Below, piece by piece: positions 1 to 6,699 of a stretch of 13,783 nucleotides of DNA. Each line of letters opens with the position of its first letter. Within the stretch, counting starts at the first letter, position 1. The notes under the pieces were generated by a model that made no database searches, was not told where the DNA came from, and saw only the letters and a list, made by a program, of their open reading frames with translations. Source of the stretch: Maritimibacter sp. (lineage in GTDB: Bacteria; Pseudomonadota; Alphaproteobacteria; Rhodobacterales; Rhodobacteraceae); the NCBI GenBank assembly GCA_020441225.1, contig JAGRMP010000074.1:1803-15585 (forward strand), in the 5' to 3' direction. Both the position numbers and the translations under genes were made by a program.

Positions 1-1068
1 GACGCGGGCGCCCGGGTCGAGCTGATGAGCGATCCCACGGGCACCAAGGCCAATCTCTTCGCCACCCTCGGCCCCGAGCGCGACGGCGGCATCCTGCTCT
101 CCGGTCACAGCGACGTGGTGCCGGTCACCGACCAGGACTGGACCCGCGATCCCTTCACAATGGCCGAGGCCGAGGGGCGGCTCTATGGGCGCGGCGCCTG
201 CGACATGAAGGGCTTCATCGCCGCCACGCTCGCCATGGCGCCGGAGTTTGCCCCGCGCATCGGCGCCGGTCCGGGCGCACGCCCCCTGCATTTCGCCTTC
301 ACCTATGACGAGGAGGTCGGCTGTTTCGGCGCCCGCCACTTAGCGGGGGTGCTGCGCGACCGCGGGCTGACCCCCGGCGTCGCCATTATCGGCGAGCCCA
401 CCGAAATGCGCATCATCGAAGGCCACAAGGGCTGTCACGAATACACCACGCGGTTTCACGGGCTTCCGGGGCACGGCTCGCTCCCCGACCACGGGGTGAA
501 CGCGGTGGAATACGCCGTGCGCTATGTCCACCGCCTGCTCGGCCTCAAGGACAGCCTGCGCGACCGCGCGCCTGCGACCAGCCGGTTCGAGCCGCCCTGG
601 ACCACGGTCAATGTCGGCGCCTTCAACGGCGGGGTCGCGCATAACGTGATCGCGCCCACCGCCGAGGTCGCCTGGGAAATGCGCCCCGTCCAGCCGGGCG
701 ATGCGGAGTTCGTCCACAGCCAGTTGCGTGCCTATGTCGAGACCGAGCTCCTGCCGCGGATGCGGGCCGTCTGGCCCGAGGCGCGCGTTGAGACCGAGGT
801 GATCGGCGAAGTCGCGGGGCTCATCCCCACCGATCACAACGAAGCGCGCCGGATCGTCTCGGAGCTGACCCGCGCCAATACCGCCGACGTGGTCTCCTTC
901 GGCACCGAGGCCGGGCTTTATCAGGCGCTCGGGACGGATGTGGTGGTCTGCGGGCCGGGCTCGATCGAACAGGCGCACAAGGCGGACGAGTTTATCGCCC
1001 TCGACCAGCTCGCCGAATGCCTGACCATGCTGGACCGCCTCGGCGCGCGGCTCGCACGGGCCGGCTAA
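1..1068 (+). CDS. argE: Acetylornithine deacetylase-like M20 metallopeptidase, 5' partial
   Basis: Zinc-dependent amidohydrolase of the M20 family, most like acetylornithine deacetylase, which removes the acetyl group from N-acetylornithine in cytoplasmic arginine synthesis. The frame is open from base 1, so the true start lies left of the window; the ATG at 25 is internal. Metal-site motifs appear in order: GHSDVVP (about 103-123), GRGACDMKG (187-213) with the bridging Asp, DEE (about 307-315) with the general-base Glu, GEPTE (391-405), and a late His in QAHKADEF (His codon 976-978). The dimerisation domain (GLPGHGS onward, about 460-800) separates the two halves of the catalytic domain. The stop overlaps the stop of the convergent PLP enzyme by 4 bp. 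Family is secure. The exact substrate is less so, because M20 deacetylases also act on other acylated amino acids and the neighbours are not arginine genes. Confidence 0.88.
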   Translation, partial: DAGARVELMSDPTGTKANLFATLGPERDGGILLSGHSDVVPVTDQDWTRDPFTMAEAEGRLYGRGACDMKGFIAATLAMAPEFAPRIGAGPGARPLHFAFTYDEEVGCFGARHLAGVLRDRGLTPGVAIIGEPTEMRIIEGHKGCHEYTTRFHGLPGHGSLPDHGVNAVEYAVRYVHRLLGLKDSLRDRAPATSRFEPPWTTVNVGAFNGGVAHNVIAPTAEVAWEMRPVQPGDAEFVHSQLRAYVETELLPRMRAVWPEARVETEVIGEVAGLIPTDHNEARRIVSELTRANTADVVSFGTEAGLYQALGTDVVVCGPGSIEQAHKADEFIALDQLAECLTMLDRLGARLARAG

Positions 1069-2498
1069 GGCGCGGCAGGCTGCGGCTCGGGCTGGGGCAC
1101 GCTGTAGGCGGTCGCGAGGTCTTCCCAATTGAGCGCCACGGCGCGCACCCCGTCCAGGATCGCCGCGACCGTCGCCTCGTCCATCGCGTAATGCAGGGAG
1201 AGCCGCACCCAGCCCGGCTTGCCGCTGTCGTCCCCGTGCAGGATCGCGTCGCGCAGCACGCAGGAGCTTTCCTCGGAAATGCCGAGCAGCCTGTGACCGT
1301 AGGGACCGGCGCAGACGCAGCCGCCCCGCGCCTGGATGCCGAAGTGGTCGCTGAGCATCCGGGTGACGTTCTGGTGGTGCAGATGCCCGCCCTTGCCGTC
1401 GCGGATCAGGAAGGAATAGGTCGGCAGCCGGTGCCGCGCGGTCAGGCCAAGGAGCTCCAGTCCGGGCACATCCGTCCAGGCCGCCAGCGCGCGTCGGTCC
1501 AGGGCCGCCTCGCGCGTGGCGATCTCCTCCGCGCCCACGGCGTCCTTGACGGCAAAGGCCAGCGCGGCGCGGATGTCGGCGAGGATGTTGGGCGTGCCGG
1601 CTTCCTCGCGCTCGTGCAGGTTGCCGACGTAATCATGCGCCCAGGGGCTCACGAAGGCGACCGTGCCGCCTCCGGGCGCGGTCGGGCGGGTGCGGGTGAC
1701 GATGGATTTCTTCACCACCAGGAGGCCCGACGCCCCGGGGCCGCCGACGAACTTGTGCGGGGAGACGAAGATCGCGTCCTTGGCCGGGCCGCCCGCGGGG
1801 TTCATGTCCATCGCCAGATAGGGTGCGCCCGCGGCGTAATCCCAGAACGCGAGCGCGCCGTGGCGTTTCAGAACTGCGGTCACCGCCTCGACATCGGTGC
1901 AGACACCGGTGACGTTGGACGTGGCTGAGAAACTGCCGATCACCAGCGGCCGGTCGGCATGGGCGACGAGCGCCGCTTCGAGCTCGGCGAGGTCGATCCC
2001 GGTCTTGTCGTCGGGCCCGATCTCGATCACCTCGGCCAGGCTCTCGCGCCAGGGCAGGATGTTGGAATGGTGCTCGTAGGGCCCGATCAGCACCACCGGG
2101 CGCGGCCCCGGCTTCGGCACGCCCAGGAGCCCGAGCAGGCCCACGAGCTTGTTGATCGCCCCGGTCACGCCGGACCCGGCAAAGATCACCTCGTCCGCCG
2201 CGCCCGCGTTCAGGCTTGCCGCGATATAGGCCCGCGCCGCCTCGCGCGCCCGGGTGGTCTCGCGGCCGGTGAAACTGTCCTCGGTATGGCTGTTGGCATA
2301 GACCGGCAGGATCTCGTCGCGGATGAAATCCTCGATCTGCGCGAGCGCCCGCCCCGAGGCGGTGTAATCGGCATAGATCAGCCGGCGCGGCCCGAACGGC
2401 CCGTCGAAGCACAGGCCCTCGCCGATCAACCCGGCGCGGATCGCGGCGATGGCCTCGGCGCCCCGGGCGCGACCCAGTATCTGTGCAAAAGGTGTCAT
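1065..2498 (-). CDS. Class V aminotransferase-fold PLP enzyme (cysteine desulfurase/selenocysteine lyase-like)
   Basis: Fold type I PLP enzyme of 477 residues, presumably cytoplasmic. Visible in order: YADYTASGR near residue 42 (substrate entry), AGSGVTGAIN near 107 (cofactor phosphate binding), YEHHSN near 141, FWDYAAGAPY with the PLP-binding Asp at about 220, SPHKFVGGPG with the Schiff-base Lys at about 249, GTPNI at 301, and a CVC pair at about 394-396 near where SufS-type enzymes carry the active Cys. The tail is Pro/Gln-rich. I chose the ATG at 2498; the longer frame to 2558 adds 20 Arg/Ser-rich residues without domain character and would put the palindrome at 2546-2556 inside the gene. 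A weak purine-rich stretch (AGGGGA) lies upstream. Divergent to an Lrp/AsnC gene, its likely regulator. It could be a desulfurase, amino acid lyase or epimerase-like enzyme; I cannot name the substrate. Confidence 0.85.
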   Translation of the reverse strand: MTPFAQILGRARGAEAIAAIRAGLIGEGLCFDGPFGPRRLIYADYTASGRALAQIEDFIRDEILPVYANSHTEDSFTGRETTRAREAARAYIAASLNAGAADEVIFAGSGVTGAINKLVGLLGLLGVPKPGPRPVVLIGPYEHHSNILPWRESLAEVIEIGPDDKTGIDLAELEAALVAHADRPLVIGSFSATSNVTGVCTDVEAVTAVLKRHGALAFWDYAAGAPYLAMDMNPAGGPAKDAIFVSPHKFVGGPGASGLLVVKKSIVTRTRPTAPGGGTVAFVSPWAHDYVGNLHEREEAGTPNILADIRAALAFAVKDAVGAEEIATREAALDRRALAAWTDVPGLELLGLTARHRLPTYSFLIRDGKGGHLHHQNVTRMLSDHFGIQARGGCVCAGPYGHRLLGISEESSCVLRDAILHGDDSGKPGWVRLSLHYAMDEATVAAILDGVRAVALNWEDLATAYSVPQPEPQPAAP

Positions 2499-2545
2499 CG
2501 AGGCCTGTCCCCTGCTTCCGGACGGCGCGCGCCCGCTTTCTCGGC

Positions 2546-2556
2546 GAGATGATCTC
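2546..2556. promoter_or_regulatory. Perfect palindrome, candidate Lrp-type operator (PLP-gene side)
   Basis: GAGAT-G-ATCTC is a perfect 5-bp inverted repeat around one base, 48 bp upstream of the PLP enzyme start in the 126-bp divergent intergenic region. AsnC/Lrp dimers bind short palindromes like this. Assignment to the adjacent regulator is inference from position. Confidence 0.4.
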
Positions 2557-2610
2557 ATCCCGGCCGGTGGGCAGGTGGTCGAATTTCGCTGGCAGTACGG
2601 GCCGATATGT

Positions 2611-2622
2611 GGTCAAATGACC
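2611..2622. promoter_or_regulatory. Perfect palindrome next to the Lrp-gene start, candidate autoregulatory operator
   Basis: GGTCA-AA-TGACC ends two bases before the chosen ATG at 2625 and occupies the place where a Shine-Dalgarno sequence would normally sit. Read on the minus strand, it also contains TTGACC, a possible -35 hexamer for the divergent PLP gene, although no convincing -10 follows at 16-18 bp. It could be an autoregulatory operator or a structure affecting start-site access. Confidence 0.4.
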
Positions 2623-2624
2623 CA

Positions 2625-3092
2625 ATGAGTACCATCAATCTAGATCATCATGACGTGGCGATCCTGCGGGCGCTCCAACAGGATTCGAGCCTGTCGCAGC
2701 GCGATCTCGCCGAAAGGATCGGGCTGTCCCAGAACGCCTGCTGGCGGCGGCTTACGGCGCTCAGGGCGGGCGGGGTCATCACCGGGCAGACGGCGCGGCT
2801 CGACCGCGAGAAACTCGGTCTCAAGCTCGTCGTCTTCGCGATGATCCGCACCCGGCATCACTCGGCCGAGTGGCTGCGCACGTTCCGCCGCCAGGTGGCG
2901 CTGATCGACGAGGTGGTGGATTTCTACCGCATCGGCGGCGATTACGATTACCTGCTCAAGGTGGTGGTCGAGGACATCGCCGGTTACGACGCGGTCTACC
3001 AGCGGCTGATCGAGCGGGTCGAACTCGACAGCGTGACCGCCTATTTCGCGATGGAAGCGATCCTTGAAAGCCGTCCCTTGCCGCTCGGCTGA
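2625..3092 (+). CDS. Lrp/AsnC family transcriptional regulator
   Basis: 155-residue feast/famine regulator. Residues 8-55 form the AsnC-type winged helix-turn-helix (LSQRDLAERIGLSQNACWRR, with the recognition helix near 35-45). Residues 65-150 form the RAM ligand-binding/oligomerisation domain with the characteristic glycine-rich turn GGDYDYLL at about 104-111. Length is normal for the family. These proteins form dimers and octamers, sense amino acids, and usually control an adjacent amino acid gene; here the divergent PLP enzyme 126 bp away is the obvious target. I chose the ATG at 2625 because the protein then begins as family members do. The in-frame ATG at 2607 would add only six residues. 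Neither start has a clear Shine-Dalgarno sequence, so translation from a very short or leaderless mRNA is possible. Confidence 0.9.
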   Translation: MSTINLDHHDVAILRALQQDSSLSQRDLAERIGLSQNACWRRLTALRAGGVITGQTARLDREKLGLKLVVFAMIRTRHHSAEWLRTFRRQVALIDEVVDFYRIGGDYDYLLKVVVEDIAGYDAVYQRLIERVELDSVTAYFAMEAILESRPLPLG

Positions 3093-3102
3093 GCGCGGGC
3101 GG

Positions 3103-3131
3103 TTGACTTCGGAGGGCAGGGCGGGGACAGT
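3103..3131 (+). promoter_or_regulatory. Candidate sigma-70-type promoter for the gene at 3156
   Basis: TTGACT (3103-3108), a 17-bp spacer, then GACAGT (3126-3131). The -35 is good and the -10 is poor but matches the spacing. Transcription would begin near 3138, giving a leader of about 18 nt that contains AAGGAG at 3145-3150. Confidence 0.35.
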
Positions 3132-3155
3132 CGCGCCCGGGTCGAAGGAGAGTAC

Positions 3156-3818
3156 ATGTCCCGGTCTTCCCTCAAATCCCGCCTTTGGGCCCTTGCGCCA
3201 CTCGCCATGCTGCTGTTCGCGGGCTGGCAGACGGTCGCAATCCTGTCACGCACACCGGCGTTCAACCACGCGCTGGTGGTCGAGACGCCGCAAGACAGGC
3301 GCATCCCGCCGGACACCAACGCCTATTACGACCGCGCGGCTTTGCTCTACTGGACCGCGCGGCTGTGGTTCGACCGCTACCGTTTCGCCGAGTTCGACTC
3401 CCGTGATGCCGAGGTCGCCGCGCGGGCCGTGCTCGACATCGCCGCTGCCGACGCGGCGGCCCGCACCGCGGCGGATGTGCGGGAAAGCCTCAAGCTGAAG
3501 CCGGGCGACCCGGACAGCTGGATACTGCTTGCCAAGGCCGAACGCGCGCGCGGCAACCTCGAGGCGGCGCTGGGGGCCTGGCACAACTGCCACGCGCTGG
3601 CGCGTCAGAGCTCTGTGCTCGCGGCGGAACGGATGGACCTGCTGGTGACCCTGATGGACGCGCCCGGAGGCTGGGACCTTGCCTTGTCCACTGTCGAGCC
3701 GGAAATGGTGCGGGGAGATCTCGAAGCGATGCAGGCGCGCATGGGTTTGCTCTTGCCCTTTTACGACGCGTCGCCTGCCGTCGCCGCGCTGATCGGAGAC
3801 ACGGCGGCCGACTCCTGA
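3156..3818 (+). CDS. Membrane-anchored protein with TPR-like helical region, function unknown
   Basis: 220 residues. Residues 1-10 are basic, followed by a hydrophobic segment at about 11-30, best read as an uncleaved membrane anchor or signal peptide, so the rest would be periplasmic. Residues 55-165 are alanine-rich and helical. The stretch SLKLKPGDPDSWILLAKAE with GNLEAALGAW (about 111-142) matches the rhythm of a tetratricopeptide repeat (W/L, G/A and A/L positions), so a protein-interaction role is plausible. Start supported by AAGGAG five bases before the ATG. It lies between the Lrp gene (63 bp upstream) and surface polysaccharide genes, and a terminator hairpin follows, so it is probably a single-gene unit. 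I do not recognise a named family. Assembly factors of surface polysaccharide systems often look like this, but that is only context. Confidence 0.75.
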   Translation: MSRSSLKSRLWALAPLAMLLFAGWQTVAILSRTPAFNHALVVETPQDRRIPPDTNAYYDRAALLYWTARLWFDRYRFAEFDSRDAEVAARAVLDIAAADAAARTAADVRESLKLKPGDPDSWILLAKAERARGNLEAALGAWHNCHALARQSSVLAAERMDLLVTLMDAPGGWDLALSTVEPEMVRGDLEAMQARMGLLLPFYDASPAVAALIGDTAADS

Positions 3819-3870
3819 CGCTTGCTGCAGGACTCGGGCGCGCAAACCGATCTGGCAGTGCGCCTGAAAA

Positions 3871-3903
3871 TGAAAACGGGCGCAACCCGGTTGCGCCCAT
3901 TTC
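3871..3903. terminator. Bidirectional terminator between convergent genes
   Basis: Perfect 8-bp stem GGGCGCAA (3878-3885) / TTGCGCCC (3891-3898) with a 5-nt loop. On the plus strand it is followed by ATTTCG. On the minus strand it is followed by GTTTTCATTTTCA, a better T-rich tail, so it should end the small eight-Cys gene and may also serve the gene ending at 3818. Confidence 0.75.
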
Positions 3904-3922
3904 GATCAGTTAGTCGCTGAAA

Positions 3923-4258
3923 TTACTGCGGGCAGAGCGCGTTCACGTCCAGACCGGCTGCCGTCAGGTCATAGCCCGGGTTGAGCAGGTTGCTGGTGTT
4001 GCACAGGCAGGCCTCGGCCACCGTCGCGCTCGGGTCCACGCAACACTGGTCCAACGTGGTGAGCAGGGCGCATTCGGGATCTTTGTTGTTGTTTGTGTTG
4101 CAGTGGTAGACATTGTTGCTGTTGGTGATCGCGGTCTTGATGCCGGGAACCTGCGCACAGGTCGCCGCCACGGCCGCGCTGCTCACCAGAACGCCAACAA
4201 CCGCCGCCATTGCAGCCAAACGGGCGCTTTTGCCAAAGGTCGAAATGAATTTCGTCAA
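3923..4258 (-). CDS. Small secreted eight-cysteine protein (TTG start)
   Basis: 111-residue exported protein. A basic N-terminus (residues 1-13), a hydrophobic core (about 14-30) and SSAAVAA before TCAQ give a clear Sec signal peptide with cleavage near residue 31-32; the mature chain is about 79 residues. It carries eight Cys at about 34, 53, 63, 72, 73, 84, 86 and 109, an even number that suits four disulfides in the periplasm or outside the cell. The middle (about 45-62) is Asn-rich. The start is a TTG at 4258 preceded by AGGAG. The ATG-initiated frame from 4336 starts inside the promoter -35 and would place 26 polar residues before the signal peptide. The order C, C, C, CC, CxC, C and the ending GLDVNALC recall plant lipid-transfer proteins, but with a displaced Cys. 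Function unknown; lipid or surface binding would be a guess. Confidence 0.75.
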   Translation of the reverse strand: MTKFISTFGKSARLAAMAAVVGVLVSSAAVAATCAQVPGIKTAITNSNNVYHCNTNNNKDPECALLTTLDQCCVDPSATVAEACLCNTSNLLNPGYDLTAAGLDVNALCPQ

Positions 4259-4278
4259 CTTTCTTCTCCTCGTAAAGG

Positions 4279-4300
4279 AAATACCCGTGGGGGTGTATTT
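4279..4300 (-). promoter_or_regulatory. Hairpin in the 5' leader of the eight-Cys gene
   Basis: AAATAC (4279-4284) pairs with GTATTT (4295-4300), with additional C-to-G pairing possible in the loop. It lies between the predicted transcription start near 4300 and the ribosome site at about 4265-4270, so it would sit at the very 5' end of the mRNA, where it could stabilise the transcript. Confidence 0.35.
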
Positions 4301-4307
4301 GGCTTTC

Positions 4308-4336
4308 AACCTACCCTCGGCCGTTGGGGAGGTCAA
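4308..4336 (-). promoter_or_regulatory. Sigma-70-type promoter for the eight-Cys gene
   Basis: Read on the minus strand: TTGACC (-35, 4336-4331), a 17-bp spacer, TAGGTT (-10, 4313-4308). The predicted start is near 4300, giving a leader of about 42 nt. An 8-bp palindrome, ATCATGAT (4337-4344), abuts the -35 and could be an operator. Confidence 0.5.
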
Positions 4337-4443
4337 ATCATGATCGGAGGCGCCGCGCGCTGTGTGTGCGGAATGACCCGCCGATTTTGCAGCGCCAGGG
4401 GGCGGGTGACTGTTTTCCCGGCAGTCGGTTCACGATAAGAGAT

Positions 4444-4458
4444 CCCCTCGTACAGGGG
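4444..4458 (+). promoter_or_regulatory. Ribosome-site hairpin before the Wzy/WaaL-like gene
   Basis: CCCCT (4444-4448) pairs with AGGGG (4454-4458) across a 5-nt loop. AGGGG is the best Shine-Dalgarno match, six bases before the ATG at 4465, so the stem would partly mask it. An inverted repeat GACTG/CAGTC (4408-4412, 4422-4426) lies further up in the divergent region. No strong -35/-10 pair for the plus strand was found there. Confidence 0.35.
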
Positions 4459-4464
4459 ACAACG

Positions 4465-5877
4465 ATGACAAGTGCCGAACAGCAACAGCGATTCGCGTCC
4501 GGCAGGGACGGCCGCCGGTCGCGCAGAAGCACGACCGGGGGCGCAAGGATCCAGGCCGCGCTCGGCTGGGGCGCTCTCGCCGTGGTTGCCGCGGCGATCC
4601 TGCGCAACGGCGCTGTGGCGCCGGCGATCTGGCTGTTGCTCTGTCTCGGGGCGCTCGTGCTCTTCGCCGTGCAGGTGGGGCTCGATCTTCGCAACGGGTT
4701 GCCGCAACCGGCCCGCAGCGCGCTGTGGCCGGCGGTGCCGTTGGTCGCGGTTGTCGCCTGGCTCCTGATCCAGAGCGCCGCGGGGCTCTGGCCGGGGCTC
4801 GCCCACCCGGTCTGGGCGCTCGCGCCCGAGGGTGCGTTGCCGGCGATTTCGGCCCATCCCGACGCCGGCCGGCTGGTTGTTCTGCGATACCTCGCCTACG
4901 CGATGGTGTTCTGGGTACTGATGCGCAGCTCCACCGAGGCGCGCGGCGGCGGGCGCGCCTATATCCAGGCGATTGCGATGTTTTCAACCGCGCTGGCGCT
5001 CTACGGGCTCCTGTCCAAGGCGGCCGGGTACAACCTGCTGCTGGGGTCCGACGAGAGCGCCTATTCGGTGCGCGCCAGCCTGTGGCACCGCGGTGCCTAT
5101 GCGACGATTGCGGTGTTCGGTGTGCTGGCCAACGTTGCGGCCTATGCCGATGCGGTTTCCGGCAGCACCAACCGCGTGGTGTTTTCGCTGCGCGATTTCA
5201 TCGAGGTGTTCTTCTCGCGCGCCTGGATCTTTGCCTTCGGCGGTCTGGTCGGGTTGGCCGCACTGGCGATGACCCTGTCGCGCGGCGGCGCCGCTGCCGG
5301 GGCCGTCGGCGTGCTGGTGCTGATCTGGGCGCTCAGGCGCGGGGCCGGCAGAAGCAGCCTCGGCGCACTGGCAGTCCCGATCGCGGCGGTTGCCTTCGTC
5401 GCCCTGTTCATGACCTCGGCCGTCCTCGACCGGTTCCAGGCGCCGACCGCGGGGGCACGCCCCGAGATTTTTCGCGCCGTCGCCGCGGGTATTCTGGACC
5501 GCCCGCTGCTCGGGCATGGCGCGGGAGCCTTCCCGGTCGCGTTCCGACCTTATACACCCGCGTCGCAGGCGGCCTGGGTCTGGGACAAGGCGCACAGCAG
5601 CTACCTCGAAAACGCGTTCGAGTTCGGCCTGCCGGCAGCGGCGCTGTTCTATCTCGGGCTCGGACTGATCGGTCTGCGGCTGCTGTCCGGCGTCCGCCAC
5701 CGCAAGCGCCACCAGCTGACGCCGGCTTTCGCGCTCGCCTGTTTCGCAGCGGCGGCGGTCCATGCGGTGGCCGACTTCACGCTGCAGATCCCGGCGGTGA
5801 CGGCACTGTTCGCGGCGATCCTCGGGATCGGCTGGGGGCAGAGCTTCCCGACCCGGCGCCGGTCCGACGCGGCATGA
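4465..5877 (+). CDS. O-antigen ligase/polymerase family membrane protein (Wzy/WaaL-like)
   Basis: 470-residue polytopic inner-membrane protein, with about ten to twelve hydrophobic segments between residues 34 and 458 and an Arg-rich cytoplasmic N-terminus (about 13-22). The Wzy_C-type core is recognisable: a helix ending TLSRGG (about 270-275), a central helix pair, the extracytoplasmic loop with ARPEIFRA (331-338), GHGAGAFP (350-357), and AHSSYLENAFEFGLPAA (376-392), where family members carry a conserved His before the next helix. Such proteins polymerise undecaprenyl-linked repeat units or ligate the finished chain to a lipid or protein acceptor. Polymerase and ligase cannot be separated by sequence. 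I chose the ATG at 4465, preceded by AGGGG; the frame to 4324 adds an Arg/Cys-rich stretch through promoter sequence. It converges with the phosphatase gene with 15 bp between the stops. Confidence 0.85.
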   Translation: MTSAEQQQRFASGRDGRRSRRSTTGGARIQAALGWGALAVVAAAILRNGAVAPAIWLLLCLGALVLFAVQVGLDLRNGLPQPARSALWPAVPLVAVVAWLLIQSAAGLWPGLAHPVWALAPEGALPAISAHPDAGRLVVLRYLAYAMVFWVLMRSSTEARGGGRAYIQAIAMFSTALALYGLLSKAAGYNLLLGSDESAYSVRASLWHRGAYATIAVFGVLANVAAYADAVSGSTNRVVFSLRDFIEVFFSRAWIFAFGGLVGLAALAMTLSRGGAAAGAVGVLVLIWALRRGAGRSSLGALAVPIAAVAFVALFMTSAVLDRFQAPTAGARPEIFRAVAAGILDRPLLGHGAGAFPVAFRPYTPASQAAWVWDKAHSSYLENAFEFGLPAAALFYLGLGLIGLRLLSGVRHRKRHQLTPAFALACFAAAAVHAVADFTLQIPAVTALFAAILGIGWGQSFPTRRRSDAA

Positions 5878-5892
5878 CCGGGCGGCGCGCGG

Positions 5893-6663
5893 CTATCGTT
5901 CGGCGGTGATCAACCCGGTGTCGTCGTCGAGGCGCACGGCGGTCAGCCGCCCGGTGTAATAGGCGCCGGTATCGACGCAGATCCGCCCGGCGGTGACCAC
6001 CGGCTCGGGCGCGTCGTAATGGCCGTGCACGACCCGCAATCCTGCGACCGGACCGGTCCGGGGGAAATCAGCGCGGCCCCACAACACCACCTCCTCGTCG
6101 GTCGCGGTGGGGTCGTCGGGGTCGATCCCGGCGTGGACGCAGAGAACGTCGCCCGACCGCCAGCTCAACGGCAGGGATTGCAGAAACGCCAGATGGTCGC
6201 CCAGCGCGTCGCGCAGCCGGGCCGCCAGCGCGCGGTACCCGGCCGCGTCGGGCGTGCTGGCGGGCACCGGGACACCGTAGCTCGCGAGGGTCTGCACACC
6301 GCCGTACCGGAGCCAGCGCGCGCCGTCCTCCGGGGCGTGCAGGAATTGCAGCAACGCAGCTTCGTGATTGCCCATCAGGACGGTGAGCTCTCCGATCGGT
6401 CCGGTCCCGACGAGGCCGCTCAGCGCCTGAACCACCTCGCGCGAGTTGTCGCCACGATCGATGATGTCGCCCAGCAGGATGACCTTGGGACGCCGCCCGT
6501 CGCCGACGCGAAAGGCGAAGTCGGCGGCGATCCGGCGGAGCATCGTCGCGAGCAGGTCGGCACGGCCGTGGACATCGCCGACGACATACAGCCGGTCTCC
6601 CGGGGCCGGCTGCGGGATCGGCGGCGGCGTGCCGGCGCCGGATTTATGGCCGAACAGACGCAT
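5893..6663 (-). CDS. PPP-family metallophosphatase (serine/threonine or dual-specificity)
   Basis: 256-residue cytoplasmic phosphoesterase with the complete metal and phosphate signature of the PPP/calcineurin-like group: GDVHGR (29-34), GDIIDRGDNS (65-74), GNHE (98-101), HAGIDPD (177-183), HGH (213-215) and DTGAYYTG (231-238). All metal-ligand His, Asp and Asn positions appear intact. Bacterial members related to lambda phosphatase and PrpA/PrpB remove phosphate from Ser, Thr and sometimes Tyr, usually with Mn. The gene begins 36 bp after the tyrosine autokinase stop in the same direction, so the two are probably cotranscribed and this enzyme could reverse kinase autophosphorylation. The N-terminal 20 residues are Pro/Gly-rich and look flexible. 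A diadenosine tetraphosphatase-like activity is the main alternative. The Shine-Dalgarno sequence is weak, consistent with coupling to upstream translation. Confidence 0.88.
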   Translation of the reverse strand: MRLFGHKSGAGTPPPIPQPAPGDRLYVVGDVHGRADLLATMLRRIAADFAFRVGDGRRPKVILLGDIIDRGDNSREVVQALSGLVGTGPIGELTVLMGNHEAALLQFLHAPEDGARWLRYGGVQTLASYGVPVPASTPDAAGYRALAARLRDALGDHLAFLQSLPLSWRSGDVLCVHAGIDPDDPTATDEEVVLWGRADFPRTGPVAGLRVVHGHYDAPEPVVTAGRICVDTGAYYTGRLTAVRLDDDTGLITAER

Positions 6664-6699
6664 CGCTGGGCCGGGTGTCGGTGAATGTCGGTCTCGGAC

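Noticed and set aside
4324..4464. N-terminal extension of the Wzy/WaaL-like protein
   Set aside because: It passes through the divergent promoter region, encodes a Cys/Arg-rich stretch without family character, and the ATG at 4465 has its own ribosome site.
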